Of a stretch of DNA of 53,667 bases, positions 33,166 through 41,670 are shown piece by piece. The number at the start of each line of letters is the position of its first letter. The first letter of the stretch is position 1. This DNA is from Alphaproteobacteria bacterium (lineage in GTDB: Bacteria; Pseudomonadota; Alphaproteobacteria; Bin95), in contig JAJDVH010000132.1 in NCBI GenBank assembly GCA_022826185.1, positions 1 through 53,667 on the forward strand, read 5' to 3'. Position numbers and translations under genes: made by a program. The notes beneath the pieces were generated by a model. The model had not been told where the DNA came from. It worked only from the letters and a program-made list of their open reading frames with translations, and ran no database searches.

Positions 33166-34713
33166 TCAGGGCCGCATGCGGAAGTAGCTGGGGCCGGTTT
33201 CGCGCAGGGGGGCGGAGAGGTTGGCGAACTCGCAGAGCAGCGGGCGGGTGTTGCGCGGGTCCACGATCTCCTCGATCCAGAAGGTTTCCGCCGAGCGGAA
33301 GGGCGAGCGCAGCTTCTCCAGCCGCTCCTCGATCTCTGCGAGCTTGGCGTCCGGGTCCTCGGCCTCGTCGAGGTCCGCCCGGTAGGCCGCCTCGATGCCG
33401 CCTTCGAGCGGCAAGGAGCCCCAGAAGCCCGAGGGCCAGGCGTAGCGGTATGACAGCCGCCCGCCGTTCTGGTGCGCCGCGCCGGCCACGCCGAAGACAT
33501 TGCGCAGGATGACCGCGCACCAGGGAATGGTGGTCTGCCAGATCGCCGACATCGCCTCGACGCCGTAGCGGATGGTCGCCTCGCGCTCGGATTTCGAGCC
33601 GATCAGGAAGCCCGGGCAATCGACCAGATAGACCATCGGCAGGTGGAAGGTCTGGGCGAGATCGACGAAGCGGCGCACCTTGCGGCAGGCGTCCGCGGTC
33701 CAGCCGCCGCCGAAGAAATAGGGGTCCGAGGCCATCACCGCCACGGGCCAGCCGTCAAGCCGCGCGAAGCCGGTGGCGACCGACCGGCCCCATTCCCGCC
33801 CGAACTCGAAGAAGCTGCCCCGGTCCACCACCGCCTCGACGATGGGGCGCACGCGATAGACCTTGCGCCGGTCGCGCGGCACGGCCTCGATCAGCCACTC
33901 CTCGCGCCGGTCCGGGTCGTCGGTCTGCGGCCCCTGCTCGGCAAGGCTGTCGATGGAGGAGGGCAGGTAGGAGAGGAAACGGCGAGCGAGGTCAAAGGCG
34001 TGCTCCTCGCTGTCGGCGGCATAGTCGATGGCGCCGTTGCGGGCATGGATCTTCCAGCCGCCGAGCTCCTGCTTGTCGAGCTTCTCGCCGAGCCGCTCGA
34101 CCACGGGCGGGCCGGCGACGAACAGCGCCGCCTGCTCCTTGACCAGCACGGAGAAATGCGCCGCCGCCAGATGCGCCGCGCCGAGCCCCGCGACCGAACC
34201 CAGCCCCAGCGCCACGCGCGGCACGGCGCCCATGTTCTCGACCACCCATTCCCAGCCCTTGACGCCCGGCACGTTCGAGCGGCCGTCGGTCTCGATGGTC
34301 TTGACCGAGCCGCCGCCGCCCGAGCCCTCCACCATGCGCACCAGCGGCAGGCGAAGCTGGTTCGCCATCTGCTCGCACATGATGTGCTTTTCCTTGATGG
34401 TGGCGTCGGCCGAGCCGCCGCGCACGGTGAAATCGTCGCCGCCGACGACCACCGCCCGCCCGTCGAGCCGCGCGCGCCCGAAGACGAAATTGGACGGCAG
34501 CAGATGTTCGAGGTCGTTGCGGCCGTCATACTGCGCCAGCCCGGCAATGGCGCCGATTTCGTGGAAGCTGCCCTCATCGACCAGCGCCGCGATCCGCTCG
34601 CGGACATTGAGCCGCCCGCCGTCGCGCTGGCGCTTGACGCGCATCTCGCCGCCGAGCCTGAGCGCAAAGGCTTCGCGGCGGCGCAATTCGTCGAGTTCGG
34701 GCTGCCAGTTCAT
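33166..34713 (-). CDS. Acyl-CoA carboxylase carboxyltransferase (beta) subunit
   Basis: The 515-residue protein has the two crotonase-like carboxyltransferase halves. The N-half has GGRLNVRERIAALVDEGSFHE, DFTVRGGSADATIKEKH and the oxyanion-loop region EGSGGGGSVK. The C-half has DRGSFFEFGREWG, VAVMASDPYFFGGGWT, CPGFLIGSKSE and GVAGAAHQNGG. It transfers carboxyl from biotin to propionyl-, methylcrotonyl- or a related acyl-CoA. No biotin carboxylase alpha subunit lies beside it, so substrate class is open. Together with the thiolase, hydratase and ETF oxidoreductase it points to acyl-CoA metabolism. Confidence 0.87.
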   Translation of the reverse strand: MNWQPELDELRRREAFALRLGGEMRVKRQRDGGRLNVRERIAALVDEGSFHEIGAIAGLAQYDGRNDLEHLLPSNFVFGRARLDGRAVVVGGDDFTVRGGSADATIKEKHIMCEQMANQLRLPLVRMVEGSGGGGSVKTIETDGRSNVPGVKGWEWVVENMGAVPRVALGLGSVAGLGAAHLAAAHFSVLVKEQAALFVAGPPVVERLGEKLDKQELGGWKIHARNGAIDYAADSEEHAFDLARRFLSYLPSSIDSLAEQGPQTDDPDRREEWLIEAVPRDRRKVYRVRPIVEAVVDRGSFFEFGREWGRSVATGFARLDGWPVAVMASDPYFFGGGWTADACRKVRRFVDLAQTFHLPMVYLVDCPGFLIGSKSEREATIRYGVEAMSAIWQTTIPWCAVILRNVFGVAGAAHQNGGRLSYRYAWPSGFWGSLPLEGGIEAAYRADLDEAEDPDAKLAEIEERLEKLRSPFRSAETFWIEEIVDPRNTRPLLCEFANLSAPLRETGPSYFRMRP

Positions 34714-34838
34714 GGCCGGAATCCTGCTGTTTCTGGAGTCGTTCCGGGGCGGATGCTACCCTGACCCGCGCTTCGTTGGCGAGGGCGTCCCCGGGGCGTC
34801 GTAGAGGCGCAGCATCCGACAAGCCGGGGGCGGCCTGC

Positions 34839-35834
34839 ATGCGTCTATTCCTCTACCGGCCCGACCATGAGCGGCTTTCCGCCCGGCTGGCGGCGTTTCC
34901 GGGCCTCGACATCGCCGTCATGGATGACGGAAAAGCGGTTCGCGGCGCGGGCGGAAGGGCAATCGACCGCCAGGCCGTCGCGCCGGACGCCGCCTATGCC
35001 TCCAGCGGCCTCTACACGCACGGCCCGGTGCGCGCCTTCTTCGGCGTGCTGCGCCATGCGGGGACCCTGCGCTGGCTGCAATCCGGCGCCGCAGGCCACG
35101 ACGCGCCGGTCTTCCCGCTGCTGGCGCGCGAGGGCGCCGCGATCTGCAACAGCGACGCCGCCGCGCCGGCGGTCGCGGATTATGTGATGGCGGGCGTGAT
35201 GGAGGCGTTCCATCGCGGCGGGGAGCGCCGCGCGCAGCAGCGCGGCCGGCTGTGGCGGCGGGTCGAGTTCCGGGAGATCGCGGACACGCGCTGGCTGGTG
35301 GTGGGCATGGGCCATATCGGCAAAGCGGTGGCAAGGCGCGCAAAAGGGTTCGACGCGCATGTGACGGGCGTGCGCCGGCGGCCCGCAGGCGACGAGCCGG
35401 CCGACGCGATGATCGCCCCGCCGGCGCTCGACCGCGCGCTGCCCGAGGCCGACGTCGTCGTGCTGACGGCGCCGCTGACGGACGAGACGCGCGGCATGGT
35501 CGATGCGGCGTTCCTGGACGCGATGAAGGCGGGCTCCGTGCTGGTGAACATCGCCCGCGGCGGGCTGGTGGACGAACGGGCGCTGCTCGCCGCGCTCGAC
35601 CGGGGCCGGCCGGCGCATGCGGTGCTGGACGTGTTCGAGGAGGAGCCGCTGCCCGCCTGGAGCCGCTTCTGGTCGCATCCGCGCGTGGCGATGAGCGCCC
35701 ATTGCGCGGGCGCCTCGCCCGGCACCGTCCGGCGCAACGACGCGCTCTTCCTCGACAATCTCGACCGCTACCTTTCCGGCAGGCCGCTCCGGCTGCAGAT
35801 CGATCCGGGGGTGCTCGCAGGCACGGGCGGATGA
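34839..35834 (+). CDS. D-2-hydroxyacid dehydrogenase
   Basis: The 331-residue protein has the NAD-binding GMGHIGKAVARRAKGF motif (G-x-G-x2-G), the catalytic-Arg segment LVNIARGGLVDE, the Glu in VFEEEPLP and a catalytic-His segment MSAHCAGASP. These are the D-2-hydroxyacid dehydrogenase features (lactate, glyoxylate or phosphoglycerate type); the substrate is not evident. The ATG at 34839 fits the family start. Its TGA overlaps the following MFS gene's ATG (ATGA). Confidence 0.88.
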   Translation: MRLFLYRPDHERLSARLAAFPGLDIAVMDDGKAVRGAGGRAIDRQAVAPDAAYASSGLYTHGPVRAFFGVLRHAGTLRWLQSGAAGHDAPVFPLLAREGAAICNSDAAAPAVADYVMAGVMEAFHRGGERRAQQRGRLWRRVEFREIADTRWLVVGMGHIGKAVARRAKGFDAHVTGVRRRPAGDEPADAMIAPPALDRALPEADVVVLTAPLTDETRGMVDAAFLDAMKAGSVLVNIARGGLVDERALLAALDRGRPAHAVLDVFEEEPLPAWSRFWSHPRVAMSAHCAGASPGTVRRNDALFLDNLDRYLSGRPLRLQIDPGVLAGTGG

Positions 35835-37054
35835 GGGCGGCGGCTGCGCGGCCCGGCCTCCATCCCGGGGAGTTCGTTCCGCTCGTCGCGCTGCTGATGT
35901 CGCTCGTGGCGCTCGCGATAGACGCGATGCTGCCGGCGCTGCCCGCCATCGGCCGCGACCTCGAGGTGCCGCGCCGGAACGACGTCCAGCTCGTCGTCAC
36001 CTCCGTGTTCGTGGGGCTGGGCCTCGGCCAGCTCCTCTTCGGCCCCCTGTCCGACCGCATCGGGCGCAAGCCCGCCATCCAGGCCGGCCTCGTGCTGTTC
36101 CTGGCCGGGTGCCTGATGAGCATCTTCGCCCCGACCTTCGAGGGGATGATCGCCGGCCGGGTGCTGCAGGGCATCGGGGCCGCAGGGCCGCGCGTCGTGG
36201 TCGTGGCGCTGGTGCGCGACCGGTATGAGGGGCGGCAGATGGCGCGCCTCCTGTCCTTCGCGATGGCCGTGTTCATCCTCGTTCCCGCCATCGCCCCGGC
36301 GCTCGGACAGGGAATCCAGTGGCTCGGGGGCTGGCGCGCGATCTTCGCCGCCTTCTTCGCCGCGGGCGCGCTCGCCTTCGCATGGTTCGGGCTGCGCCAG
36401 CCGGAAACCCTGCCGCCTGCCCGCCGCCGACCCTTCACGCCCCGGATCGTCGGCGCCGGCGCGCTGGAAGTGCTGAGGAACCGCGCCGCCTTCGGATACA
36501 CCTTCGCCACCGGGTTCGTGTTCGCGCTGTTCGTCGCCTATCTGAGTTCCGCCCAGCAGGTCTTCCAGGAAGCCTACAGCACGGGCGCGCTCTTCCCGCT
36601 CTATTTCGCGGTGCTGGCGCTCGCCATCGCCGGCGCTTTGCTCGCGAACGGGCGGCTGGTGATGAAACACGGGATGCGCCGGCTGGTCCGGGCGGCGACG
36701 GCGATGATTACACTGCTCTCGGCGGCTGCATGGGCGCTGGCCTGGGCCTTCGAGGGGCTGCCTCCGCTCTGGCTGTTCACCGCCTACCTGTTCACGGCGT
36801 TTCTCGGCATCGGCCTGCTGTTCGGGAACCTCAACGCGCTTGCGATGGAGCCCCTCGGCCATATTGCCGGCGTGGGCTCGGCCGTGGTCTCGTCGCTCTC
36901 CACTTTCGTTTCCGTGCTGCTGGGCGCGGGCGCGGGCCTGATCTTCGACGGGACGGTCTATCCGCTGATCGGCGCCTTCGCGGTCTTCGGAGCGGCGGCC
37001 TACATGGCCATCCGATGGGCGGAGGGAAGCGGAAGGGCAGGGCGCAGCCCCTGA
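35831..37054 (+). CDS. MFS transporter, Bcr/CflA drug-efflux type
   Basis: The 407-residue protein has about 12 membrane helices. The DHA1-family signature D-A-M-L-P-A-L-P-x-I is near the start, with LGQLLFGPLSDRIGRKP in the loop after helix 2, and motif C-like residues follow. This fits the Bcr/CflA group, which exports small drugs or metabolites by proton antiport. It is translationally coupled to the hydroxyacid dehydrogenase gene, so an exported organic acid is possible but not shown. Confidence 0.85.
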   Translation: MRAAAARPGLHPGEFVPLVALLMSLVALAIDAMLPALPAIGRDLEVPRRNDVQLVVTSVFVGLGLGQLLFGPLSDRIGRKPAIQAGLVLFLAGCLMSIFAPTFEGMIAGRVLQGIGAAGPRVVVVALVRDRYEGRQMARLLSFAMAVFILVPAIAPALGQGIQWLGGWRAIFAAFFAAGALAFAWFGLRQPETLPPARRRPFTPRIVGAGALEVLRNRAAFGYTFATGFVFALFVAYLSSAQQVFQEAYSTGALFPLYFAVLALAIAGALLANGRLVMKHGMRRLVRAATAMITLLSAAAWALAWAFEGLPPLWLFTAYLFTAFLGIGLLFGNLNALAMEPLGHIAGVGSAVVSSLSTFVSVLLGAGAGLIFDGTVYPLIGAFAVFGAAAYMAIRWAEGSGRAGRSP

Positions 37055-37073
37055 CCCCGGCGGGGAGTCCGGG

Positions 37074-37418
37074 TCAGTCCTCCGTCCAGACGGCGAGCTC
37101 GTGGCCGTCCGGGTCCGTGAAGTGGAAGCGGCGGCCGCCGGGGAAGGCGTAGGCGGCTTTCACGATCCGCCCGCCGGCCTCCTCGATGCGCCGCGCTGCC
37201 GCCTCAAGGTCCCCGCTGTAGAGCACGACCAGCGGGCCGCCCGGCGCGGGGCCGCCTTCCAGCGCGTTGAAGCCGCCCTTCAGGCGCCCGTCCGTGAACT
37301 CCGTGTAGCCGGGGCCGAAATCGGTGAAGCTCCAGCCGAAGGCGCGCCCGTAAAAGGCCTTCGAGCGGGCGGTGTCGGCCACGGCGAACTCGACATAGTC
37401 GATGCACACGGCCGGCAT
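37074..37418 (-). CDS. VOC-superfamily (glyoxalase-like) protein
   Basis: The 114-residue protein has paired beta-alpha-beta-beta-beta units of the vicinal-oxygen-chelate fold: DYVEFAVADTARSKAFYGRAFGWSF at the start, and RRFHFTDPDGHELAVW at the end, where the Glu is a typical metal ligand. Such small VOC proteins include lactoylglutathione lyase relatives and antibiotic-binding proteins; the function is unassigned. It lies four bases from the stop of its minus-strand upstream neighbour, suggesting co-transcription with the MFS gene. Confidence 0.85.
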   Translation of the reverse strand: MPAVCIDYVEFAVADTARSKAFYGRAFGWSFTDFGPGYTEFTDGRLKGGFNALEGGPAPGGPLVVLYSGDLEAAARRIEEAGGRIVKAAYAFPGGRRFHFTDPDGHELAVWTED

Positions 37419-37422
37419 ACCG

Positions 37423-38772
37423 TCACGCCTCGCGGCGGTCGCCTTCCGGGCGCACCCAGGCCATGAGCACGAGTCCGATCGCCAGCAGAGCCAGGATCGG
37501 CACCACGCCGACGCGCTGGCTGCCGGACAGGTCGGTCGCCAGCGCGACGAGGAAGGGAGCGATGAACGAGGTCGCCTTGCCGGTCAGCGCATAGAGGCCG
37601 AACGCCTCCGCCATGCGCTCCCGGTCCGCCTGGTGGACGAGCATGGTGCGGGACGCCGCCTGCAGCGAGCCCGCCGTCGCGCCGATGACGGCGCCGCAGG
37701 CATAGAAGGCGACCATCGGCAGGGAGGAGGGCGCCTCGGCCGTGCCCACGGTGAGGAACAGCACTTCGTGCGGCGCGATGGTCATGATGGCGGCCGTGGC
37801 CACCGTGAGCGCGACGATGTTGACCAGGATCACGGGCTTGGGGCCGCGCCGCACGTCCTGCAGCCCGCCGGCCCAGGCCCCGGCGGCGCCGGCGACGAGG
37901 ATGACGAGGCCGAACACGCCGATCTCGAACAGGCCCCATCCGAGCACGCCGGAAGCGTAGATGCCGCCGAATGTCCCGATGCCCAGTATGGCGTCCCGGT
38001 AGAACATGGAGGCGAGCAGGTAGGCGAGCAGGCTCGGCCGGGACGGCAGGCCGGCGAGCGTGGCCTTCAGGCTGCCCAGGCCCTCCCGGACCACGCCGGC
38101 GGTCGCGACGGCGCGGCGGCTCACATCCGGCGACCAGAGGAAGAAGGGCACCATGAAGACGAGATACCAGAGCGCCGAGAAGGGCCCGGCCGCCCGCGCG
38201 CCCTCTCCGAGCGCCGGGTCGAGGCCCAGGACCGGGGCCACGCCGAGCATCGTCCTGTCCGAGCCCGGGGCCGGCGTCATCAGGCCGAGCACGATGACGA
38301 GCGCCACGAGGCCGCCCCAGTAGCCGAACGCCCAGCCGGACCCCGATATGCGGCCCAGCTCCTCGCGCGGGCCGACTTCCGGAAGCAGCGAGTTGACGAA
38401 AACGGTGGCGATCTCCGCCCCGATCAGCGCCACCGCCAGCAGCACGAGAACCGTCAGCGGGTCGTCCATCCCCGGCGTGGCGAGCCAGAGGCCGGTAACG
38501 CCGACCAGGTAAATCAGCGAGAACGCCAGTATCCACGGCTTTCTCGGCCCCTGCGCGTCCGCGACCGAGCCCAGCACGGGGGCCGAGAGCGCCATCAGCA
38601 CCGAGCCCGCGGCGATCGCATAACCCCATATCGCCTGGCCATCGACCACATTCTCGGCGACGCGGGAGGCGAAATAGGGACCGAAGACGAATGTGGTGAT
38701 GACGGTGTGGAAAGGCTGGTTGGCCCAGTCGAAGAACATCCAGCCCCAAACGCCCTTGCCTCCGGATTTCAT
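37423..38772 (-). CDS. UMF1/Atg22-type MFS transporter
   Basis: The 449-residue protein begins with the W-G-W-M-F-F-D-W-A-N-Q-P-F pattern diagnostic of UMF1 (unknown major facilitator 1)/Vacuole effluxer Atg22-like carriers. It has 12 hydrophobic segments and the loop GSVADAQGPRKPWI after helix 2. Substrates of bacterial members are unknown. The upstream region contains no clear regulator. Confidence 0.86.
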   Translation of the reverse strand: MKSGGKGVWGWMFFDWANQPFHTVITTFVFGPYFASRVAENVVDGQAIWGYAIAAGSVLMALSAPVLGSVADAQGPRKPWILAFSLIYLVGVTGLWLATPGMDDPLTVLVLLAVALIGAEIATVFVNSLLPEVGPREELGRISGSGWAFGYWGGLVALVIVLGLMTPAPGSDRTMLGVAPVLGLDPALGEGARAAGPFSALWYLVFMVPFFLWSPDVSRRAVATAGVVREGLGSLKATLAGLPSRPSLLAYLLASMFYRDAILGIGTFGGIYASGVLGWGLFEIGVFGLVILVAGAAGAWAGGLQDVRRGPKPVILVNIVALTVATAAIMTIAPHEVLFLTVGTAEAPSSLPMVAFYACGAVIGATAGSLQAASRTMLVHQADRERMAEAFGLYALTGKATSFIAPFLVALATDLSGSQRVGVVPILALLAIGLVLMAWVRPEGDRREA

Positions 38773-38910
38773 CGGCGCCTCCCTGGCTGCAACCGGCCCG
38801 CTGGCCTCCCGTCAGTGTAAAACACCATCGCCAGCGGGTCACTTTCCCAGGCCGGCCACCCTTCAGCAGGGACCCGGGAAGCCGTACCGGCGCCGGCCCG
38901 ATCGCTTACT

Positions 38911-39186
38911 TCAACGCCGGTCGACGACTACGCCGGCCAAAGCGCCAATGGCTGTCGACCCGATGGCGACCGCGAATTCCGGTACTGCCATGCCGGCCGC
39001 AGCCAGAGCGAGCGCGCCGGCCAGGGCCAGACCCGCAAGAATGGCAAGAGACCAGGCCACAACCCTGTAGAAGTGCCGGTCGCGAAGATAGGCGGGGCCG
39101 GACTGCAATGAGGTGGAGCGCCCCTCGTCCACCGATCCCCAGTCGTCGGGTGAGCCGCTTGTTGTTTCGGGTTCCGGATTTGCCAC
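38911..39186 (-). CDS. Small two-helix membrane protein
   Basis: The 91-residue protein has a polar acidic N-terminal half of about 40 residues, then two hydrophobic helices (about 42-65 and 69-87) joined by a short M-A-V-P-E-F turn, with a basic VVDRR end. It starts two bases downstream of the RHH-like gene, so the two are co-translated. I recognise similar small proteins of unknown function but no named family. Confidence 0.62.
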   Translation of the reverse strand: MANPEPETTSGSPDDWGSVDEGRSTSLQSGPAYLRDRHFYRVVAWSLAILAGLALAGALALAAAGMAVPEFAVAIGSTAIGALAGVVVDRR

Positions 39187-39188
39187 CG

Positions 39189-39419
39189 TCAGGCCGCCGG
39201 ACTGCCCAGTCCGGGGATGACCAGCGTCTCCATTGAACCGTCCTTCCTCCTGACCATCACTTCCCCTCCGTCCTGGACCATTCTCGTGATTCCCTCGGTA
39301 ATCGCCAGAGCGCTGCTCACAGCGGAGGCTTTATTCCTCGTATTCAGCCGGGTCGTCAGAATCTCCGTATTGGCGATATCCCGAGCGGTGAGGTTCATGG
39401 TGACCTTCTTCAACTCCAC
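39189..39419 (-). CDS. Small ribbon-helix-helix-like protein
   Basis: The 76-residue protein starts at GTG 39419, nine bases after a perfect AGGAGG. Its MELKKVTMNLT strand is followed by helices ARDIANTEILTTRLN and NKASAVSSALAITEGITRMV, then GGEVMVRRKDGSMETLVIPGL. This strand-helix-helix order resembles RHH DNA-binding proteins, but the family is not one I can name securely. It is the first of a two-gene unit with the two-helix membrane protein. Confidence 0.62.
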   Translation of the reverse strand: MELKKVTMNLTARDIANTEILTTRLNTRNKASAVSSALAITEGITRMVQDGGEVMVRRKDGSMETLVIPGLGSPAA

Positions 39420-39552
39420 GATCTCTACCTCCTGACACGATGGCGCTGGCCGGAGCCAGCGAAAGTATTGCCAATATACAGCTAATCGCTGGCGTCATCA
39501 ACCTCGCGCATCCTGACGACAGACCGAATCGAGCCTCCGCAGATGCAGGCGG

Positions 39553-40434
39553 TCAGTCCTTGCGCGGCCGGGCGCTGTAGTCGCCGAAGGGGGCGTCGCG
39601 GGCGGCGGCGGTGCGGCGCATGCCCTGTTCGGCAAGGCTTTCGGCCCAGCGGCGGGCTTCCTCCGTGTGGCGCGTCATGCCGTCGAACAGCGTGCCGAGC
39701 AGTTGCGTCGTTCTCAGGCCCATATTCTCGAAGGCCTGGTTGATGAGCAGCTTGTTGAGCGCGAGCTGGTTGGCCGGAATGTGCTCGAAGCGCCGCGCAT
39801 GGGCCTCCACGCGCTCGTCCAGCTCCTCCGGCGGGCAGACATGGGAGACGAGGCCGATCCGGTGCGCGGTCGCCGCGTCGATGGCGTCCCCGCTCAGCAG
39901 GAACTGCTTGGCGTGCTCCAGCCCGAGGCGATAGACCCAGAGCATGGTGGTCGGCGTGCCGAATATCCGGGACGGCGCATAGCCGATATAGGCGTCGTCG
40001 GCCATGAAGAGCAGGTCGCAGCAGAGCACGAGGTCCGTCGCGCCGCCGACCGCCCAGCCGTGTATCGCGCCCAGCACCGGCTTCGGGCAGTCCCAGATCT
40101 TCATGAACCGCTCGACATTGCGGCCCATGCTGCGGTAGTCGCGCACCGGGTCCCAGGCGCCGGGGCGCGGCTCCGGGCGCGGCGCGTCATAGGGCTGCGA
40201 CCAGCCGGACTCCAGCGACGCGCCGGTCGCCTCCAGGTCGTAGCCGGCCGACAGCGCGCGCCCTTCGCCGCGCAGCACGACGGAGCGCACCGCGCGCGAG
40301 GAGGCGGCGCGGTCGATGGCGTCGGCGACACCCTGCACCAGTTCCTCGGTCAGCGTGTTGAGCCGCTCCGGGCGGTTGAGCGAGACGATAGCGACGCTGC
40401 CGCGTTCCTCGTAGAGGACGACGGAGTCCGCCAC
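39553..40434 (-). CDS. Enoyl-CoA hydratase/isomerase-family protein
   Basis: The 293-residue crotonase-fold protein shows VAIVSLNRPERLNTL, GEGRALSAGYDLE (first oxyanion segment), PVLGAIHGWAVGGATDLVLCCDLLFMADDAYIGY read as the G-G-x-x-L-x-L-x-C-D motif, and HRIGLVSHVCPPEEL. The usual catalytic Glu pair of hydratases is not clearly matched (YAPSRI occupies the second site), so another crotonase reaction is possible. It is the last gene of the selenoprotein operon, seven bases after the glutaredoxin gene. Confidence 0.84.
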   Translation of the reverse strand: MADSVVLYEERGSVAIVSLNRPERLNTLTEELVQGVADAIDRAASSRAVRSVVLRGEGRALSAGYDLEATGASLESGWSQPYDAPRPEPRPGAWDPVRDYRSMGRNVERFMKIWDCPKPVLGAIHGWAVGGATDLVLCCDLLFMADDAYIGYAPSRIFGTPTTMLWVYRLGLEHAKQFLLSGDAIDAATAHRIGLVSHVCPPEELDERVEAHARRFEHIPANQLALNKLLINQAFENMGLRTTQLLGTLFDGMTRHTEEARRWAESLAEQGMRRTAAARDAPFGDYSARPRKD

Positions 40435-40441
40435 CGCGCCC

Positions 40442-40690
40442 TCAGTCGAGCCCGAGCGCCCGGTCCAGCGCCTCGCGGGTCAGCCCGTCGCCGACGAGGA
40501 AGGTCCCGGCCACCTCGACGGCCGGCGTTCCGCGGATGCGGGCGGCGTCGAGGCGGTCCTGGGCCTCCTCGTCCATCATCAGGTCGCGCCGGGTGAAGGC
40601 GACGCCGCGCGATTCCAGGTAGCGTTTGATCTGCTCGCAGGGCGCGCAGAGCGGCGTGGTGTAGAGCGTGACCTCGGGCGCGGCCGCCAT
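40442..40690 (-). CDS. Glutaredoxin-family protein
   Basis: The 82-residue thioredoxin-fold protein has the redox motif C-A-P-C within LYTTPLCAPCEQIKRYLES, then the cis-Pro in GTPAVEVAGTFLVGD. It is the size of class-I-like glutaredoxins. It begins five bases after the stop of the selenoprotein-candidate gene, making it a likely dedicated reductant for the UxxC centre of that protein; that pairing is inference. Confidence 0.87.
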   Translation of the reverse strand: MAAAPEVTLYTTPLCAPCEQIKRYLESRGVAFTRRDLMMDEEAQDRLDAARIRGTPAVEVAGTFLVGDGLTREALDRALGLD

Positions 40691-40695
40691 GGCGC

Positions 40696-41580
40696 TCACA
40701 CCTTGCCCGCCGCGCGGAGCTGGCGGTATTCCTCCTTGCGCGCCATCCATTCGGCGTGCGTGGCTTCGTCCTGCCAGGGCTGCTCGGCGGTGAACACGAG
40801 CCGCTTCCAGTCCTCGCCGGCCCGCCAGCGGAAGCCGGCCTCGCGGGTGGTGCGCGGTCCCTCCGCCTCCTCCAGCAGGTCGAGCGCCATCTGGAAGATC
40901 GCGCGCTGCTGGTCCGTGTCCCAGGGCTCGCCGCAGGGGCTGCCGAGCGGGAAATCGGTGAAGACATAGCGGGCGACGCCGCAATGCTCGACGATGTCGC
41001 GCGCCGCCCCGATCACCACGGTCGGGATGCCCGCCGCCTCGATATGCCTGCTTATCAGACTCACGGTCTGATGGCAGACGGGTCAGACGGGCACCATGAG
41101 CAGCGCGTCGATGCCGTCCTCGCGGCACCAGGCCAGCGCCTTGGGCGCCTCCTCGGTCATCACCTTGCGCTTGCTGTAATTGTTGTAGCAGCCATAAAGC
41201 CGGTCCGGGATGCCGGCGACCCGGCCGTCGGCCACCGCCTCGCGCAGCCGGTCCACCGGGTAGTAGGCGTTGACGTCGTCCAGATGGGTGGCGAAGCGGT
41301 CGAAGGACCTTGTGCGGCTGTAGAGCTTCTCCGTCGGCGTGTCGGCGGCGAAGGAATAGACGCCCCGGAAGTCCTCCTCGACCACGGGGTTTTCTTCCGT
41401 CTCCGGGTCGTAGCGCACCGCGATCTCGCTGGTGCCGATCAGCCCGACGCGGCATTGCGAAAGCGGCTTGTCGAGGCGCGCGAACGGCGCATCCTCGAAA
41501 TGCGCCCACTCATAGGCCTTCTCATAGCCCTGCCGGATATAGTCGTCGCGCGTGCGGTCGATATAGCGCACCGGTTCCAT
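40696..41580 (-). CDS. GrdB-like (glycine/betaine/sarcosine reductase selenoprotein B family) protein with in-frame UGA, likely selenoprotein
   Basis: The coding sequence is read through an in-frame TGA at 41083-41085 (codon 166), giving 294 residues. It begins MEPVRYIDRTRDDYIRQGYE, has CRVGLIGTSEIAVRYDP, and just before the TGA reads ALLMVPV. After it come P-V-C-H-Q-T-V-S-L, GIPTVVIGAARDIVEHCGV and FTDFPLGSPCGEPWD. The motif is therefore U-P-V-C, where relatives in this family have C or U in a UxxC/CxxC redox pair. The downstream half is fully coherent and ends right before the glutaredoxin gene. A SECIS-like hairpin starts six bases after the TGA. The enzymatic substrate is unknown. A nonsense mutation is the alternative, but conservation on both sides and the hairpin argue against it. 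selA, selB, selC and selD must be found elsewhere in the genome. Confidence 0.85.
41048..41085 (-). promoter_or_regulatory. UGA codon with bacterial-type SECIS hairpin
   Basis: Downstream of UGA (41083-41085) the mRNA can fold as follows. CUGC (41074-41077) pairs with GCAG (41048-41051). AUCAGAC (41066-41072) pairs with GUCUGAU (41054-41060). The apical loop is CGUGA. Seventeen bases separate UGA and loop, inside the range known for bacterial SECIS elements, and a G is among the first two loop bases as required by SelB recognition rules. Confidence 0.85.
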
Positions 41581-41670
41581 GCACCGCCTCCCGGTAATCT
41601 CTGCCCGCCCGATTAGACGCCCCGCGCCGGCCCCCGGTCAAGCCGGGCCGGAGCAGTCTGCCGGGAAGCA

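Noticed and set aside
41083-41085. The TGA as a simple nonsense mutation making two fragments
   Set aside because: Coherent coding on both sides, the UxxC context and a well-placed SECIS-like hairpin favour selenocysteine; the alternative is kept as the refutation test.
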